This document shows, piece by piece, positions 44,798 through 56,200 of a stretch of 64,000 nucleotides of DNA. The notes under the pieces are model-generated. The model saw nothing but the letters and a program-made list of their open reading frames with translations. It had not been told where the DNA came from and made no database searches. Within the stretch, counting starts at the first letter, position 1. Every line of letters begins with the position of its first letter. A program made the position numbers and the translations under genes. The stretch is from Hypericum androsaemum (Eukaryota > Streptophyta > Magnoliopsida > Malpighiales > Hypericaceae): the NCBI GenBank assembly GCA_963995505.1, contig OZ023195.1, positions 6,902,109 to 6,966,108 on the forward strand. The letters are read 5' to 3'.

Positions 44798-45834
44798 TTT
44801 TGACGTTCTCGTATATTTCATAGTTTTAAACTTGATCTAATTTCGTACAAGTAGAAAAGTTACTTGGAAAAGTATCGTCGTTGGAAGAATTAAAGAGAGG
44901 ATATCGAAGTGCTCGTGAAGGCAGAATTTATCCTACATGATACTCTTTTCTTACGATAACTTTTTTCCATTAAATTTTATCGTGATACAATTTTATTCAT
45001 ACTAGTATTCAAAACTTTTCAAGAGGAGATTCTCCGCTTATTAAATATAAATATTACCATATAGTACTTTGCCCCTCTTTAAAAAAACAGAGGATACTCT
45101 ACCCGGTCAAATCCCTATTACTGTTAACTTTCGGTGTGGAACCATCCCTTCTCTATCTTTTACAGCCTGTTTGGAAAAACTTAAAAAAATGGAATTTTTT
45201 TCCGAAATTTTAAAAAATTTAATCTGTTTGGAACCAAATATTTTCGGAAAGGAATTCCTATATTGTTTAAAACTCCGGATTTAAAATTTCTTTGAAATTA
45301 GGTCAGATTTGTAAGAGATTAAACTGGATTTGGTAGTAAAATGTCTATTATATTTTTGCTTATATACTCAAACTTTTCTATCTCACCTGTGATTGTTAGG
45401 AGGGTGTTTATGTAATATTTCAAATCAACTCCCAAAATTTAACTTATAGTTCAAAACAAGAAAATAGGATTACTATTAGAAATTGGAAATTAAAATTTTT
45501 TTTCTGTTAGAATTGGTTTCAAATAGGCTATTAATGCTGCAAGTACAACCCTAGTACGATCATAAAACCCTATTAATTTTTTTAGAGAAATGTAGTTTAG
45601 AAACCTAGCATTAATTAAGCTTAAAACCCTATTAAATTACTACACTTCCTTTGCATCCCTTACACTCTCCTTTAAAGGCTCCATTTCGTCCGAGTTGACG
45701 TTGGGATTGATTTAACGGGATCATTGGATGCTACTCCTGGCCATATAGGTCATTTTCTTATTTAGTGTAGCTTCCCTCCTGTTTTATGTTATAACAAATC
45801 GCCTTCTCTTTTGTTACACCTCCCTGCTTCCCTC
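44798..45834. other. no gene; upstream region of the KEN-like gene
   Basis: AT-rich sequence with no reading frame of interest. Near 45170-45250, CTGTTTGGAA occurs twice about 60 bp apart. The last 250 bp show CT-rich tracts typical of a plant promoter and 5' leader. Confidence 0.45.
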
Positions 45835-45840
45835 TATAAA
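45835..45840 (+). promoter_or_regulatory. TATA box of the KEN-like gene
   Basis: CTCTATAAATTTAC lies about 120 bp upstream of the ATG, followed by a pyrimidine-rich leader (CTCTCTCTTTCTCTC, 45888-45903; again at 45927). This fits a plant core promoter with a Y patch. Confidence 0.65.
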
Positions 45841-45956
45841 TTTACTACACCTCCCTCTCTTTTTCACACCTCCTCCACACACACACTCTCTCTTTCTCTC
45901 TTTCCCACACATATAGGCCACACCTCTCTCTCTTTCCAACACATCTTTCCATTGTT

Positions 45957-47852
45957 ATGGCGTCAAGTAGTAGAAAACAATCTAAAAGAAACAAGTGCAA
46001 ACATTGGGAACATGCATTAAGAAATGAGACACAACCGATCGACCGAAGGCTAGACTTGGCGGTAAGTTGAGGGTTAATTTTCCCTAAATTTTTTGTTAAA
46101 AAAATAATTTGGTACAAATATTATCAAATAATTTGTTTACAATCTTATTTTCAGGGCACAAAATGCCTAGAATGTTATTTTGCTGCCAAAGGTACTACTA
46201 CAAACAAATGGGTAAGAATTAGCGACAATTCTCACCGGAATGTTTTGACAATCCATGCCAAAATAATTATCAGGTATGATATTTAAATTGCTAATAATAT
46301 TATAATTCACTCTATTTTTCTTTTTCTGGACTCAAAGCAAATAGAATAAATCATATGTCAAGACTTCTCAATAAGAGGCAGTCATTAATTAAATATTACT
46401 TTAGATTATTTTTTTATAAATCTATATAGATAGGTATAGATATGTATGTATATGGTTAACAATCTTTTTGGTGCTTTGCAGAGCTATGGTCAGATGTGTC
46501 CACTCTACTATGCAAAATGGTAGAGTGAACCAGAATATGGACATGAACAACACGTTCTACAATTCAGAAGCGGAATTGGCTTACATTTGTGAAGACCAAA
46601 ACTCAAATGAAGGGGCACAACTTTCGTACGAAAATGAGCTTCACAAGCTATCGGATTTTATTGCCTCTTTTTTTGAGTCCGACTCTTCTGGAGATGTCCA
46701 TCATTTCCTATATATTCTCAAAGATGCTGGATCTTGGAGGTTAGTTCTTTTTCGAGTACTAAATAATTAATCCAAAACCAATCCTTTTTCCGGCAGTGAA
46801 GTCATATCTTGATATGTAAACACGTCCTTTTGTCAATAGAATAATTTTATATCATGCTGCTTAATCACAAAAACTCAGGATATAGTAAAAAATATATTTA
46901 CATCAGAAATGTGAATCCAAAACCCTAATGTACACCAGAACTCGATGCCCCTTAAAATAGCCAACTGCGTACCGTGTTAGATGAATGAACCGTAATTTAG
47001 TTATAAATAACACCTACTTAGCTTCAACAAAGTTTTTGTTTTTATTTTCCAGGTCCAACACTTCCTTCCTTCCGAATCATCCGGCCTTATGGCCGGATGA
47101 AAAATTAAATGGTATGGTTACTAGTCTTTGTGAATTGTATCACATGGGCCTGGTGAGTAACAATGATAGGATACACGCAATAGCCATACAAAATAGCATC
47201 GGAACATTGAGTTCAATGGATTTTCCTGATACCACAAATTGGACTAATCATTTCTTGAGCCAATTGGTAGATTTAGAAGCTCCTGCATATTTCAATAGAT
47301 GCCTCCAGACGCAATTTGAAATGCCTCAAAATTATGGGAATAACAACATCATAACATTTGAGGGGCACCCACTTGGACTATTGAAGTATATCAGGAATCT
47401 CTTTTGCCATGGGGAAGAGGAAGTCGAAGAAGAAGAAGACGAAGAGGCATGTGAAATTTCATTTTTTTTCAACTACATTATTTAAAAATAAATGCATATT
47501 TATATTTATTTTTTTAATGTAAACAGGCTTTCGATTCAGAAGTAGCAGTTACAGTTATCCGTATATTATTTGGGGAATTTTTGTCGAAGTTCATGAAAAA
47601 TCTGTTTCACTCTGGAGGAGCTTATTTTCGCGAAACAATTATTTCTTCGGCGGACTTTTCTGCTCTGCAAGACGAAGTTCTACGTGCTTTCAACTTGTAA
47701 GTGGAATCTTTTTTTTTGTTTGATACCCTTAAAGTTTATTCTGTACTAGATTGGGGTGATTGGTTTAATTAACTCTAAATTTATGTTATTTTTTTGCATT
47801 TAAATTCTCCTCAATTTCCCTCACATGTGATATATAATTTTGTAGGCTCTGA
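45957..47852 (+). CDS. KEN-domain-like (IRE1/RNase L type) protein without kinase
   Basis: Exons: 45957-46061, 46155-46273, 46482-46739, 47053-47446, 47527-47696, 47846-47852. Phases agree throughout, giving about 350 residues. If exon 5 is read through its donor it ends at TAA 47698-47700 instead (349 residues). Donors are GTAAGT, GTATGA, GTTAGT, GCATGT (a GC-AG intron) and GTAAGT. The N-terminus is basic (MASSSRKQSKRNKCKHWEH) with CKHW and CLEC Cys/His pairs. Residues 110-160 include ENELHKLSDFIASFFESD. NHPALWPDEKL (169-179) resembles the HPxxW junction between kinase and KEN domains. HPLGLLKYIRNLFCHG (266-281) carries the RN-x3-H pattern of the KEN active-site helix (R275, N276, H280). An acidic loop (282-292) follows, then RILFGEFLSKFMKNLF. 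In IRE1 and RNase L this domain is a dimeric endoribonuclease; here the upstream kinase is not recognisable. The gene looks intact; the KEN assignment is by motif only. Confidence 0.6.
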
Positions 47853-48327
47853 TCAAGTCAGGTGGATAATGGAGGAGAGCGATCATCTTGTGAGTGATAT
47901 TATCTTGTTCTGTTGGAGAGACTACTGTACCTTTGGTTGTTATGAACATGATTTTGTAATGATTTATGTTGTGTTCGTGAGATTCTGAAGACTATTGTAA
48001 TTTGTACCTTTGTTTTAAACTAGTTTCCTTGTGTTGGCACTCGACTTCCAAGTTCGATTCTTTCATATCCTAAAGAAACAAAAACGTTTCTTGCAAAACA
48101 TAAGAAACATAAAACTTGAATTCTGCAGCCACCGGTCTACATCCCAAGTCAAAATTGAATTTTCAGAAAACAAAATGGGCAGCTCGTAAAAAACAATTAA
48201 ACATTCAATAGCCATAATTGAAATTTTTCGCCAATCTTATGGCCATGCTGATCTCGAGGGGGCATTGATGTTGAAGGTGACGTGAGGTGGTTGCTAAATT
48301 TTATTTGGTCAATCTGGGATTGCCGGA
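47853..48327 (+). other. probable 3' UTR and spacer of KEN-like gene
   Basis: The last exon (from 47846) continues as untranslated sequence with T-rich segments (CTTGTTCTGTTGGAG, TTTGTTTTAAACTAG). No clear poly(A) site was fixed. The next element, a LINE, starts at 48340. Confidence 0.4.
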
Positions 48328-48339
48328 ACCAATAATGTT

Positions 48340-49653
48340 TTTTAGGAACAAATATACATACTTATATTCATCCCTAAGTGGAGAAATCAGTATACAAAAG
48401 CGCATCCATTTCAGAAGGATGAATGATGTCCCAATTACAATTAAGAAGCCCTAATCTCGCATGTCAACTTAACCAATCAGCTGCCAAATTACTAGATCTA
48501 GGGATATGCCATGTGAACAACAAGGAAAAAGAGAAAGGTCCTCCCTCTTTGATCTCTTTTACAATGTTCTGCACCTGCCAAGCATTGATGCGTGATCAGT
48601 ATTAACAGCAAGAACAACAACGAGACAATCTGATTCCACGAGTGTTTTAACATCCGAACAGTTCGCACGAACAAGTGAACCGCATCCAGTATAGCAAGTA
48701 GTTCTGCCTCCAACCAAGTAAAAGCAGGGGCTAACTTGGTTTGACCCACAACAAACAGGCCACGGTGATTTCTAACAACTGCAGCAACTCCAGCATTAGA
48801 CGATTTGTCTAACCAAGAGGCATCACAGTTGACCTTCAACTTTCCAGCCAAGGGTGCAGTCAATGAAGGTTGATTCCATTCGAGTTCAGCAGCATTCCGA
48901 TCAGCTGCAGCATCATTAGCCTGCACATAATCCAGCAACATCAAGTTAGCCAACGAGGCAGTTTGTTGAGGATTTGGTACATCATTGTCAAAAAGCATCA
49001 TATTCCTAGCAATCCAAATACCCCAACATCGCAAGATGGATAAGCTGAATAGCAGGATGTTTCAACAGATCAAAAGTATCAGCCAACCTAACACAAAAGG
49101 TAGGATGAGTATTAGAATTAAATCTATACCCTAAAGGGCAGAGAAACCAAATGGCCCTAGCATGAGCACACTCAAAACAACATATGATTAATTATTTTTC
49201 TATACAGGTTACTAGCAGTGGGTAAACAATTCTGAGCAACTCTCCAGATAAAATTCCGAAGCTTCCAAAAATATTAATATATTTTTTTTCCAGCTCCCCG
49301 GATCGAATGGGACCAAACCAAGACCGCCACCCCTAACAGTTTGACTAACAACAGAGTTGGCCTTGAACAATCCCTTGGGAAGCATGCCCCCGAATCATCT
49401 TGTCAGGGCAGTCAGTCACTACTACCAATCCTAATCCTAGAAATGGCCTGCAATTCAGAAAGCGAGAACAGATTCTGTAAAAAAAATCCGAATTCCAAGA
49501 CCGAGAATGCAAGCAAATAAGATCAGCAGCAGTATCAAAAGGCAAAGAATGTGCACTTCTCACACCAATCCCGAAACTAGGCAGATCAGGGACCCGACCC
49601 AAAGATCCTTCCAAATATTAGCATTTCAACCATTTTCAACGCACTTTCCCTCC
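48340..49653 (-). mobile_element. L1-like LINE fragment, TSD ACCAATAATGTT
   Basis: The 12-bp repeat ACCAATAATGTT flanks it at 48328-48339 and 49654-49665. The minus strand carries a zinc-binding RT remnant at about 49100-49620 and an RNase H domain at about 48660-49034 (WIARNMMLFDND, LKVNCDASWLDKSSNAGVAA, VVRNHRGLFVVGQTKLAPAF, WLEAELLAILDAV), then stops and shifts. The short T run at 48337-48342 marks the poly(A) side. 5'-truncated and inactive. Confidence 0.9.
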
Positions 49654-49996
49654 ACCAATAATGTTGATCGATAGCATGTCTGTTATGAGCTTGGATAGTT
49701 GGTAGAATTTGAGGAAAGAAGTTGAGAAGAGGATAGGGAAGAAAGATTTCTTGTTATATTTCTTGATTATCAACCCTAAGGGTGCGTGGGCATTATATAG
49801 CCAAACGCCTAATAGTTGAATAGGAAAACTAAATAAACCCTAACCTATTAAAGGTAAAGTTCTCAATGAAGGAAACAACTGAATGGAAATAACTGAATAG
49901 GAAATAACAACTAACTAATGAAGTCTCTAGAATCCTAACATTACTCCCGCCCTCGCGAGCCAGCTCGTCCTCGAGCTGGAAATCTGGATGTGTGCG

Positions 49997-50347
49997 CTAA
50001 CCCGGATCCGTGGGGTCACCGATTGCCCCCTCCCTGCAGTCGTAGTCATCGACCTCAATGTAGAAGAGGCCCTTGCTCCTCACCAAGGCTTGAACTTCAA
50101 CAACGTCCAGGAACATGTGCTCGATCAGCACCTCGTAGTATGTCTCAACGGTGTCGAAGAATTGGTAGGTTGCAGGGTTAAGCAACCCGATATCATCAAT
50201 GAACTTGGAGAGGGCCTTGTCCTTGACCTCCAAGGGAGACGCGTTCCCCTGGTACTTGGACAGATGGTCGAAGTCCCCGTGCTCCACTCTCTCCTCCGAT
50301 CGAACATTCCCTTCAGAGATAGCTTTCACGGCTATTCCTTTGGCCAC
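49997..50347 (-). pseudogene. unrecognised ORF of the non-autonomous element, second unit
   Basis: 116 residues: [20 protein letters not shown], then [60 protein letters not shown] and IEVDDYD, ending GDPTDPG. It is nearly the same as 50692-50982 but lacks the shift. The frame is open further upstream to the partial LTR. Function unknown; perhaps a captured host coding fragment. Confidence 0.55.
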
Positions 50348-50635
50348 TTGAACGGCGACATGGTTCTCCTCAATGGCCTCAATCGATGGATCGCCCAGCT
50401 TCTGTGAACGTAGAAGAGAAGAAGGAGAATGTAGGAGATACTTCTTGATTATAATTCTTGATTATCAACCCTAAGGGTGCGTGGGCATTATATAGCCAAA
50501 CGCCTAATAGTTGAATAGGAAAACTAAATAAACCCTAACCTATTAAAGGTAAAGTTCTCAATGAAGGAGACAACTGAATGGAAATAACTAAATAGGAAAT
50601 AACAATTAACTAATGAAGTCTCTAGAATCCTAACA

Positions 50636-51389
50636 CTACTCCCGCCCTCGCGAGACAGCTCGTCCTCGAGTTGGAAATCCGGATGTGTGCGCTAACCCGG
50701 CTCTGCGGTGTCACCGACTGCCCCCTCCTCGCCGTCGTAGTCATAGACCTCAATGTAGAAGAGGCCCTTGCTCCTCACTAATGCTTGAACTTCAACAGCG
50801 TCCAGGAACATGTGCTCGATCAGAACCCCGTAGTACGTCTCAACGGTGTCGAAGAATTGGTAGGTTGCAGGGTTAAGCCTCCCGATATCATCAATGAACT
50901 TGGAGAGGGCCCTGTTGTTGACCTCCAAGGGAGAAGCGTTCCCAAGGTACTTGGACAGCTGGACGAAGTCCTCGTGCTTCACTTTCTCCTCCGATCGAAC
51001 ATTCCTTTCAGAGATAGCTTCTATGGATGTTCTGCCAATTGAACGGCGTCACGATTCTCCTCAATGGCCTCAATCGATGGATCCCCCAACTTCTGTGGAG
51101 GTTCCTCGTCCGGATCAACCATCTTGGCTTCTTCCTGGACAACCTCAGGTTTGGTCGATTCAACCGAATCAGTGAGTTCTTCACCAGATTCAGCCAGCGA
51201 GAAGTCTTCAGACCCTCGTGTTTGTCCTTAATAAATAGCTTTCATGGCTGTCCCTTTGGCCTCTTGAGAGGCATCACGAATCTCTTCAGTAGCCAGCACC
51301 GAGGAATCTCCCATCCTTCGTGGAGACTTGTCCATCTCCTTGATGCACTCAATTAACCTGTCGAACAAGGCATCGATAGTGGCAGCCAT
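50636..51389 (-). pseudogene. unrecognised ORF of the non-autonomous element, unit nearest 5' LTR
   Basis: From the ATG at 51387-51389 the minus strand reads MAATIDALFDRLIECIKEMD and stops at TAA 51228-51230. The same frame then continues open (LAESGEELTDSVESTKPEVV, EEAKMVDPDEEPPQKLGDPS) to a TAG near 51030, where a shift moves it to the frame of 50692-50982 ([38 protein letters not shown]). Two imperfect repeats of about 35 residues (SPRRMGDSSVLATEEIRDAS and [20 protein letters not shown]) suggest a structured, acidic protein. I do not recognise a family, and it is not a standard gag. Confidence 0.6.
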
Positions 51390-51680
51390 CCCGGAAAGTG
51401 GCTCTTGATACCAAATTGTTATGAGCTTGGATAGTTGGTAGAATTTGAGGAAAGAAGTTGAGAAGAGGATAGGGAAGAAAGATTTCTTGTTATATTTCTT
51501 GATTATCAACCCTAAGGGTGCGTGGGCATTATATAGCCAAACGCCTAATAGTTGAATAGGAAAACTAAATAAACCCTAACCTATTAAAGGTAAAGTTCTC
51601 AATGAAGGAAACAACTGAATGGAAATAACTGAATAGGAAATAACAACTAACTAATGAAGTCTCTAGAATCCTAACATGTC

Positions 51681-52733
51681 TCCGATTTTTTTATAGATCC
51701 GATCTATTTTGAAAAACTTGTAAGTTTGTTCTCATTTAAGAAATTTAGGTATATTTTACCCAAAAGAGAATAAAACCGTGAAAGTTGTAGGAAATAAAAC
51801 CGTGTGTTAGTCTATTGGCACTGATCTCACCTGAAAACAATAATGTCTTTTAGGAAATAAATTAAGATACTTTTATCGAATGATACAAGAAAATCAATGG
51901 AAATCGGATCCGTGCGTTAATTAAAAAACTAGGATTTTTTTGTAAATTTAATTTTTAGTTGGAGCTTTATAAATAGAACACGTTAAGATAGTCTTTTCTC
52001 ATAAGGGTCTAAGACACCGATAGTTATTGAAATTTGTCTCAAATTTTAACTAATTTACTATCCTACTCATGTTGTACACCATATTGAGCTTATTCGTTAG
52101 ATATGGTGTTTTGGTAATGTTAGTTTATGCACGAGAGTTAAGTTCGAAACATAATCTCATATATGACTCAATGTACACTCCTTTTTCATGCCTCTAGAAC
52201 TATTTGTTATATAGGTATTCTAAACAATCATTTTTGTTCTTCCGCTACTGAAACTATAGTCAAGTTCTTAATTATCTCGGAAAACTTAATTAAATTTAAG
52301 TGATAAAAGTTACGTCATATAAATAGGCCTAAGGTAGACTGGATAGCTAATGTGGTGCAGATACGAACATATCTGGAAGCGGACCAAGTCAAACAAATTG
52401 GCTTTTCACGAAGACTTTATTCCCATCACAATTTTTTTTCTTCCAATACAACTTACGTCAAAATCCTTCGTCACATCTCTGAATTAAATTCAAGCTATCT
52501 CATGACCACGAATCATGAAAATTTGAATAGAATTTAAGAGAGAAAATCACTTTGGTCTTTCATAATTTTGGTGGCATTAAAATCCCATCGATGAAACATA
52601 CCAATTAGTACGCACGCTCGGACACCGTTTAATTTCCCGATAACAATTAAGTCCTTCCTCTTTTATTAGTCAAACCGAAATATCATCAAGCTCAAAGACA
52701 ACAAGAAAAAGCTGGGAGAAGCACCAAATTGTG
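51681..52733. other. no gene recognised
   Basis: AT-rich spacer with no motif-bearing frame. The last 150 bp lie directly upstream of the NAC start and may be its old promoter. Confidence 0.4.
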
Positions 52734-53021
52734 ATGGAGATGGAGAAACTGAGGCATGAAGATGAGAAAGAAGTCGACAACGACGGCGACGGAGACGGTG
52801 CCTTGCTTCCCGGATTCCGGTTTCATCCGACCGATCAAGAGCTGGTGGAGTTTTATCTTAGAAGGAAGGTAGAGAAGAGGCCTGTAAAGATTGACATCAT
52901 CAGGATTGTTGATGTCTACAAGTACGAGCCTCATGATCTCATCAGCAACTTCAATTCAAACATGCTTTCGCTACACAATCCGAAGATCGAAACCGTAACA
53001 CTGGGGATAAGAGTAGCATAG
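52734..53021 (+). pseudogene. NAC transcription factor, first exon only
   Basis: From the ATG at 52734 it reads [20 protein letters not shown], then [40 protein letters not shown] and EPHDLI. This is NAC subdomains A and B, the start of the DNA-binding domain of a plant-specific transcription factor family. After HDLI, where exon 1 of NAC genes normally ends, sequence turns unrelated ([16 protein letters not shown]) and stops at 53021. No subdomains C-E occur nearby. A truncated gene copy. Confidence 0.88.
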
Positions 53022-53171
53022 AGAACCAAAGAGATCGATGCTCGGATTCAAACCGAGAAGAGAAAGCGCGATAATCGATTTGCTTGAGATAAGAGTAGCA
53101 TAGAGAACCGAAGAGATTGATGCTCGGATTCAACCCGAGAAGAGAGAGCACGATACTCGATTTGCTTCAGA
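53006..53171 (+). repeat. 82-bp tandem duplication
   Basis: GATAAGAGTAGCATAGAGAA starts at 53006 and again at 53088. Both units continue with GAGATxGATGCTCGGATTCA and end in ATCGATTTGCTT-like sequence. It lies directly downstream of the NAC fragment. Confidence 0.85.
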
Positions 53172-53273
53172 TGATGTTTCTAATAACTATTAACTGGCAC
53201 CCGACTTGCAAAAATGGGCCAGAGAACAACTTTAAATATACCTACACCAAAACTGCAACTAGTGCTCTTACCA

Positions 53274-56200
53274 TCACTGATCTTCGGTTCTTTGGAACTT
53301 CATGTTTCCTCCATCCATGACAGCCAAAATTTTCCTCTCAATGGATTCTGCGACTCTGTAAACTGAGAAGTTGTTCGAGCACGTAGTTCTTCTATGCTGT
53401 CGCCTTCTTTCGCTCTCTCCAGAATAAGACAAGAAGTTATCACAACATCCTCCCTGTAACTGAAGCATGTAACGTACGAGACTATCAAGTACTGACCAAA
53501 CGTCGGCCATAAAGATGGGTGCTTGGAGTGCATTTTGTGCTTCTTGCTTTGTAACAAACTCCACAAATGCAAAGCCCCTGTGGTTTCCAAACTTCACCGA
53601 TAACCAAGTCAAATCCAATCGATCTTTCAAAAAATCGAATGACAAAAATGTTCAAAAACATCCTACAATTTTCAGAAGCAAAACAGACTACCTGACCGAA
53701 CGGGCTAAATAGCTGTCTCAGATCCTTTTCTGTAGCTTCAAAAGCAATATTTTTCACATGCAAGATTGTTGAGCTTTTATCCTAGTCGCCCTTTTTAATA
53801 GCTTGCTCATCCGTCTTTGCATGGCAAATTTGCAAGATAAGAGCATGCTCATCCAGGACTATACCCTGAAAATAGAGCAAGATTTGCAAAGCAAATATCA
53901 CAGCGATGAGAAAACAAGTCAAAGAAGATTAAATTAGATTCCTAAAAAGGGATCTGCGGCAAGTCCTGCATATACAGATTGTAGTACTTGCAAATCACGA
54001 CAGACGTTTATGGCAGTCTCCACGGGGTCAAACTCTATAAAACTAAAGCCTATAAAGAAATTCTTCCCATTTTTCAGGTGCTTTGTAATCTAACACGATG
54101 AAGGTTAAATCATGTATTAGTTCAAAGAGAGGGTCTAAGTAATCAGATAATTATCCTGACACTGAGGATTTTCCCTTCCTTCAACTCCTTCAACTGTTCG
54201 TTCATATGCCTCTTCAAACTCTCATCAGTAATGAAATTCAGATTTTTTACAGACAGAAATCATATCATAACTGAAGAGACAATACACAAGATCAATAACA
54301 GTTAAAAAGTTTAGATAATTTATGAAAGATGTCAAGTAATAGTCAGTCAACTGGAAAAAAGAAAGCACAATGGAATGGTTGATAAACATTAGTATCCAAT
54401 TGAGAGCTAGATGGGTGGCAACAGAAAATATGACAGGAAGTAAAGCACATAAATAGAAAAGGTTGCAAAGTCGACCTCAATTCTATCAGGATCAATGTCA
54501 GTCTCTGATATTCCTTCCACTGTTAGATCTAGGGATGTGCATTCGGCATATCCCATCACAAATACCAAATATCTCGAATACCAAAATTAAAAAAAAATCC
54601 CATACCATCCTGATCCTGATTCGGGATTGAGATCGGATTTACTTGTAATACCGAATTTTGCATGAAAAGATATAATTCAACATTAAACAAGTATACTGGT
54701 TATACCCCTATACATTATCAGCAAAACATACTCCAATCTTCACAATCCTCAACAACTTTAAACAACAAAAGTACAATCTTTGGAGTCAAAGTCTTGCAGG
54801 AGTCGTTTCTAGAGATAAAGTGGCGGCGCTAGAGGATAAAAGGATGAAAGCCAAACAACTATCATGATTTCTTTTAGAAAATTGGCAGGCAAGACTGGAT
54901 TATCCATTCCATTCCCTGGTGTAACGATAACGAGAAAAAATCAACGTGTCAATAGACTTGATCAAAAGTTAGTCCATCAAATCCAGCATCTTATAAAAAT
55001 CAAAGCCCTTAAAACCAAGATTACAATCACTAAGCAATTTATCTTTTTTGGTAATGTAACCACAAGTAAGTTGAAACAATCACGAGACGAAAAAATCAAA
55101 ATGAAGGGAAAGAAAGGAAAATTAAACCCGAAGGAAAAAGTTTAGAAAACAATGAGTGAACCTTGCTTGTATCTAACATGGACAGGGACTGCAACAATGC
55201 AAGACGGTATTTCGGATGTGAAAATGTATCTTTTGATGCTATGAACATGAACACAGCCTTGTACAAGACATTAATTTCCTCATACAAAATTAGTGGCCTT
55301 GTACTAAGCCTCAAAAGCCAACGTTGTTGCATCAATTCTTGGCCCATGCATCTTAAGTATATTGCATCATACTATCAAAACAAGTCATCCATTTGATTTC
55401 TAAATCGCTAAACCCTAATTTTATTTTGCAACTTGGTTAATTTTCCATTCCATCGATATGAGACCCTCGTTTGTTCTCACCAGTATTTTTAGACCAAAAC
55501 TAACTTAGGAAACTAACTAAATGGAACTAGAAAAACTTATCTAAGGCCCAAGGCCATGCAGGAAACAAACGAACATAACAACACAACACTAAACTTGGGC
55601 CCACAATTAAAATACAAGCTAACACCTCACAGTCCAGGTCTTTAAACATCTTCAACATCAACACATCACATCGACAACCTTGCAAGAGTTGAATCAAGAC
55701 AAAAAGTAACAACATCCATTCAGATTCACCATACTAATACCACAAACATGCAATCTTCTCAAGAGAAAGAATATATTTTTCCTGCCTATTGTTAGACAAG
55801 CAGACTATCTTAGTCACCAAATTTGGTTCATAAACTTGTTACTCTTCTAGATGTGAGATTATTATAAAAATTTATTAGTGGCAAAAACTTACTATGGCTA
55901 ATGTTTTTGTTGGAGAGAGAACAACTTTGTCCAAATTTCCAAACTTGCCAAACATCTTGGCCAGCTCGCTTTTCGAAGAGACATATGGAAAGTTCTTAAC
56001 CAACAAAATATGGTTACTTCTTTTCAAGCCATCTGTTTTTCCAGCAGCAAATTCTTCTAAAAAGGTAATATTAACTCCAGCATTTTCTAGTACTTTTTTT
56101 TATCTCACCTATTACTTGGGTTTCTCCCACAGCCATTCATACAGCTAAATCATTTGCTTCACGGTCCATAAATTCTCCCTTACTAACCCCAAGACTTCTT

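Larger units (their letters stand above)
49681..51676 (-). mobile_element. non-autonomous LTR retroelement with three LTR copies
   Basis: Outer LTRs at 49681-49940 and 51417-51676 (260 bp each, TGTTATGAGC...ATCCTAACA) look identical by eye. A partial third copy lies at 50446-50635. The minus-strand primer site TTGGTATCAAGAGC is at 51402-51415, so the right LTR is the 5' one. Flanks show TGTC at 49677-49680 and 51677-51680 (5 bp if the terminal A is shared). The interior is a duplicated unit (49941-50445 and 50636-51416) holding an unfamiliar ORF and no gag or pol. Confidence 0.88.

Noticed and set aside
54864..55145. Lys-rich plus-strand frame of 93 codons
   Set aside because: Inside the foreign sequence of the MRD1-like pseudogene; no domain and AT-driven composition.
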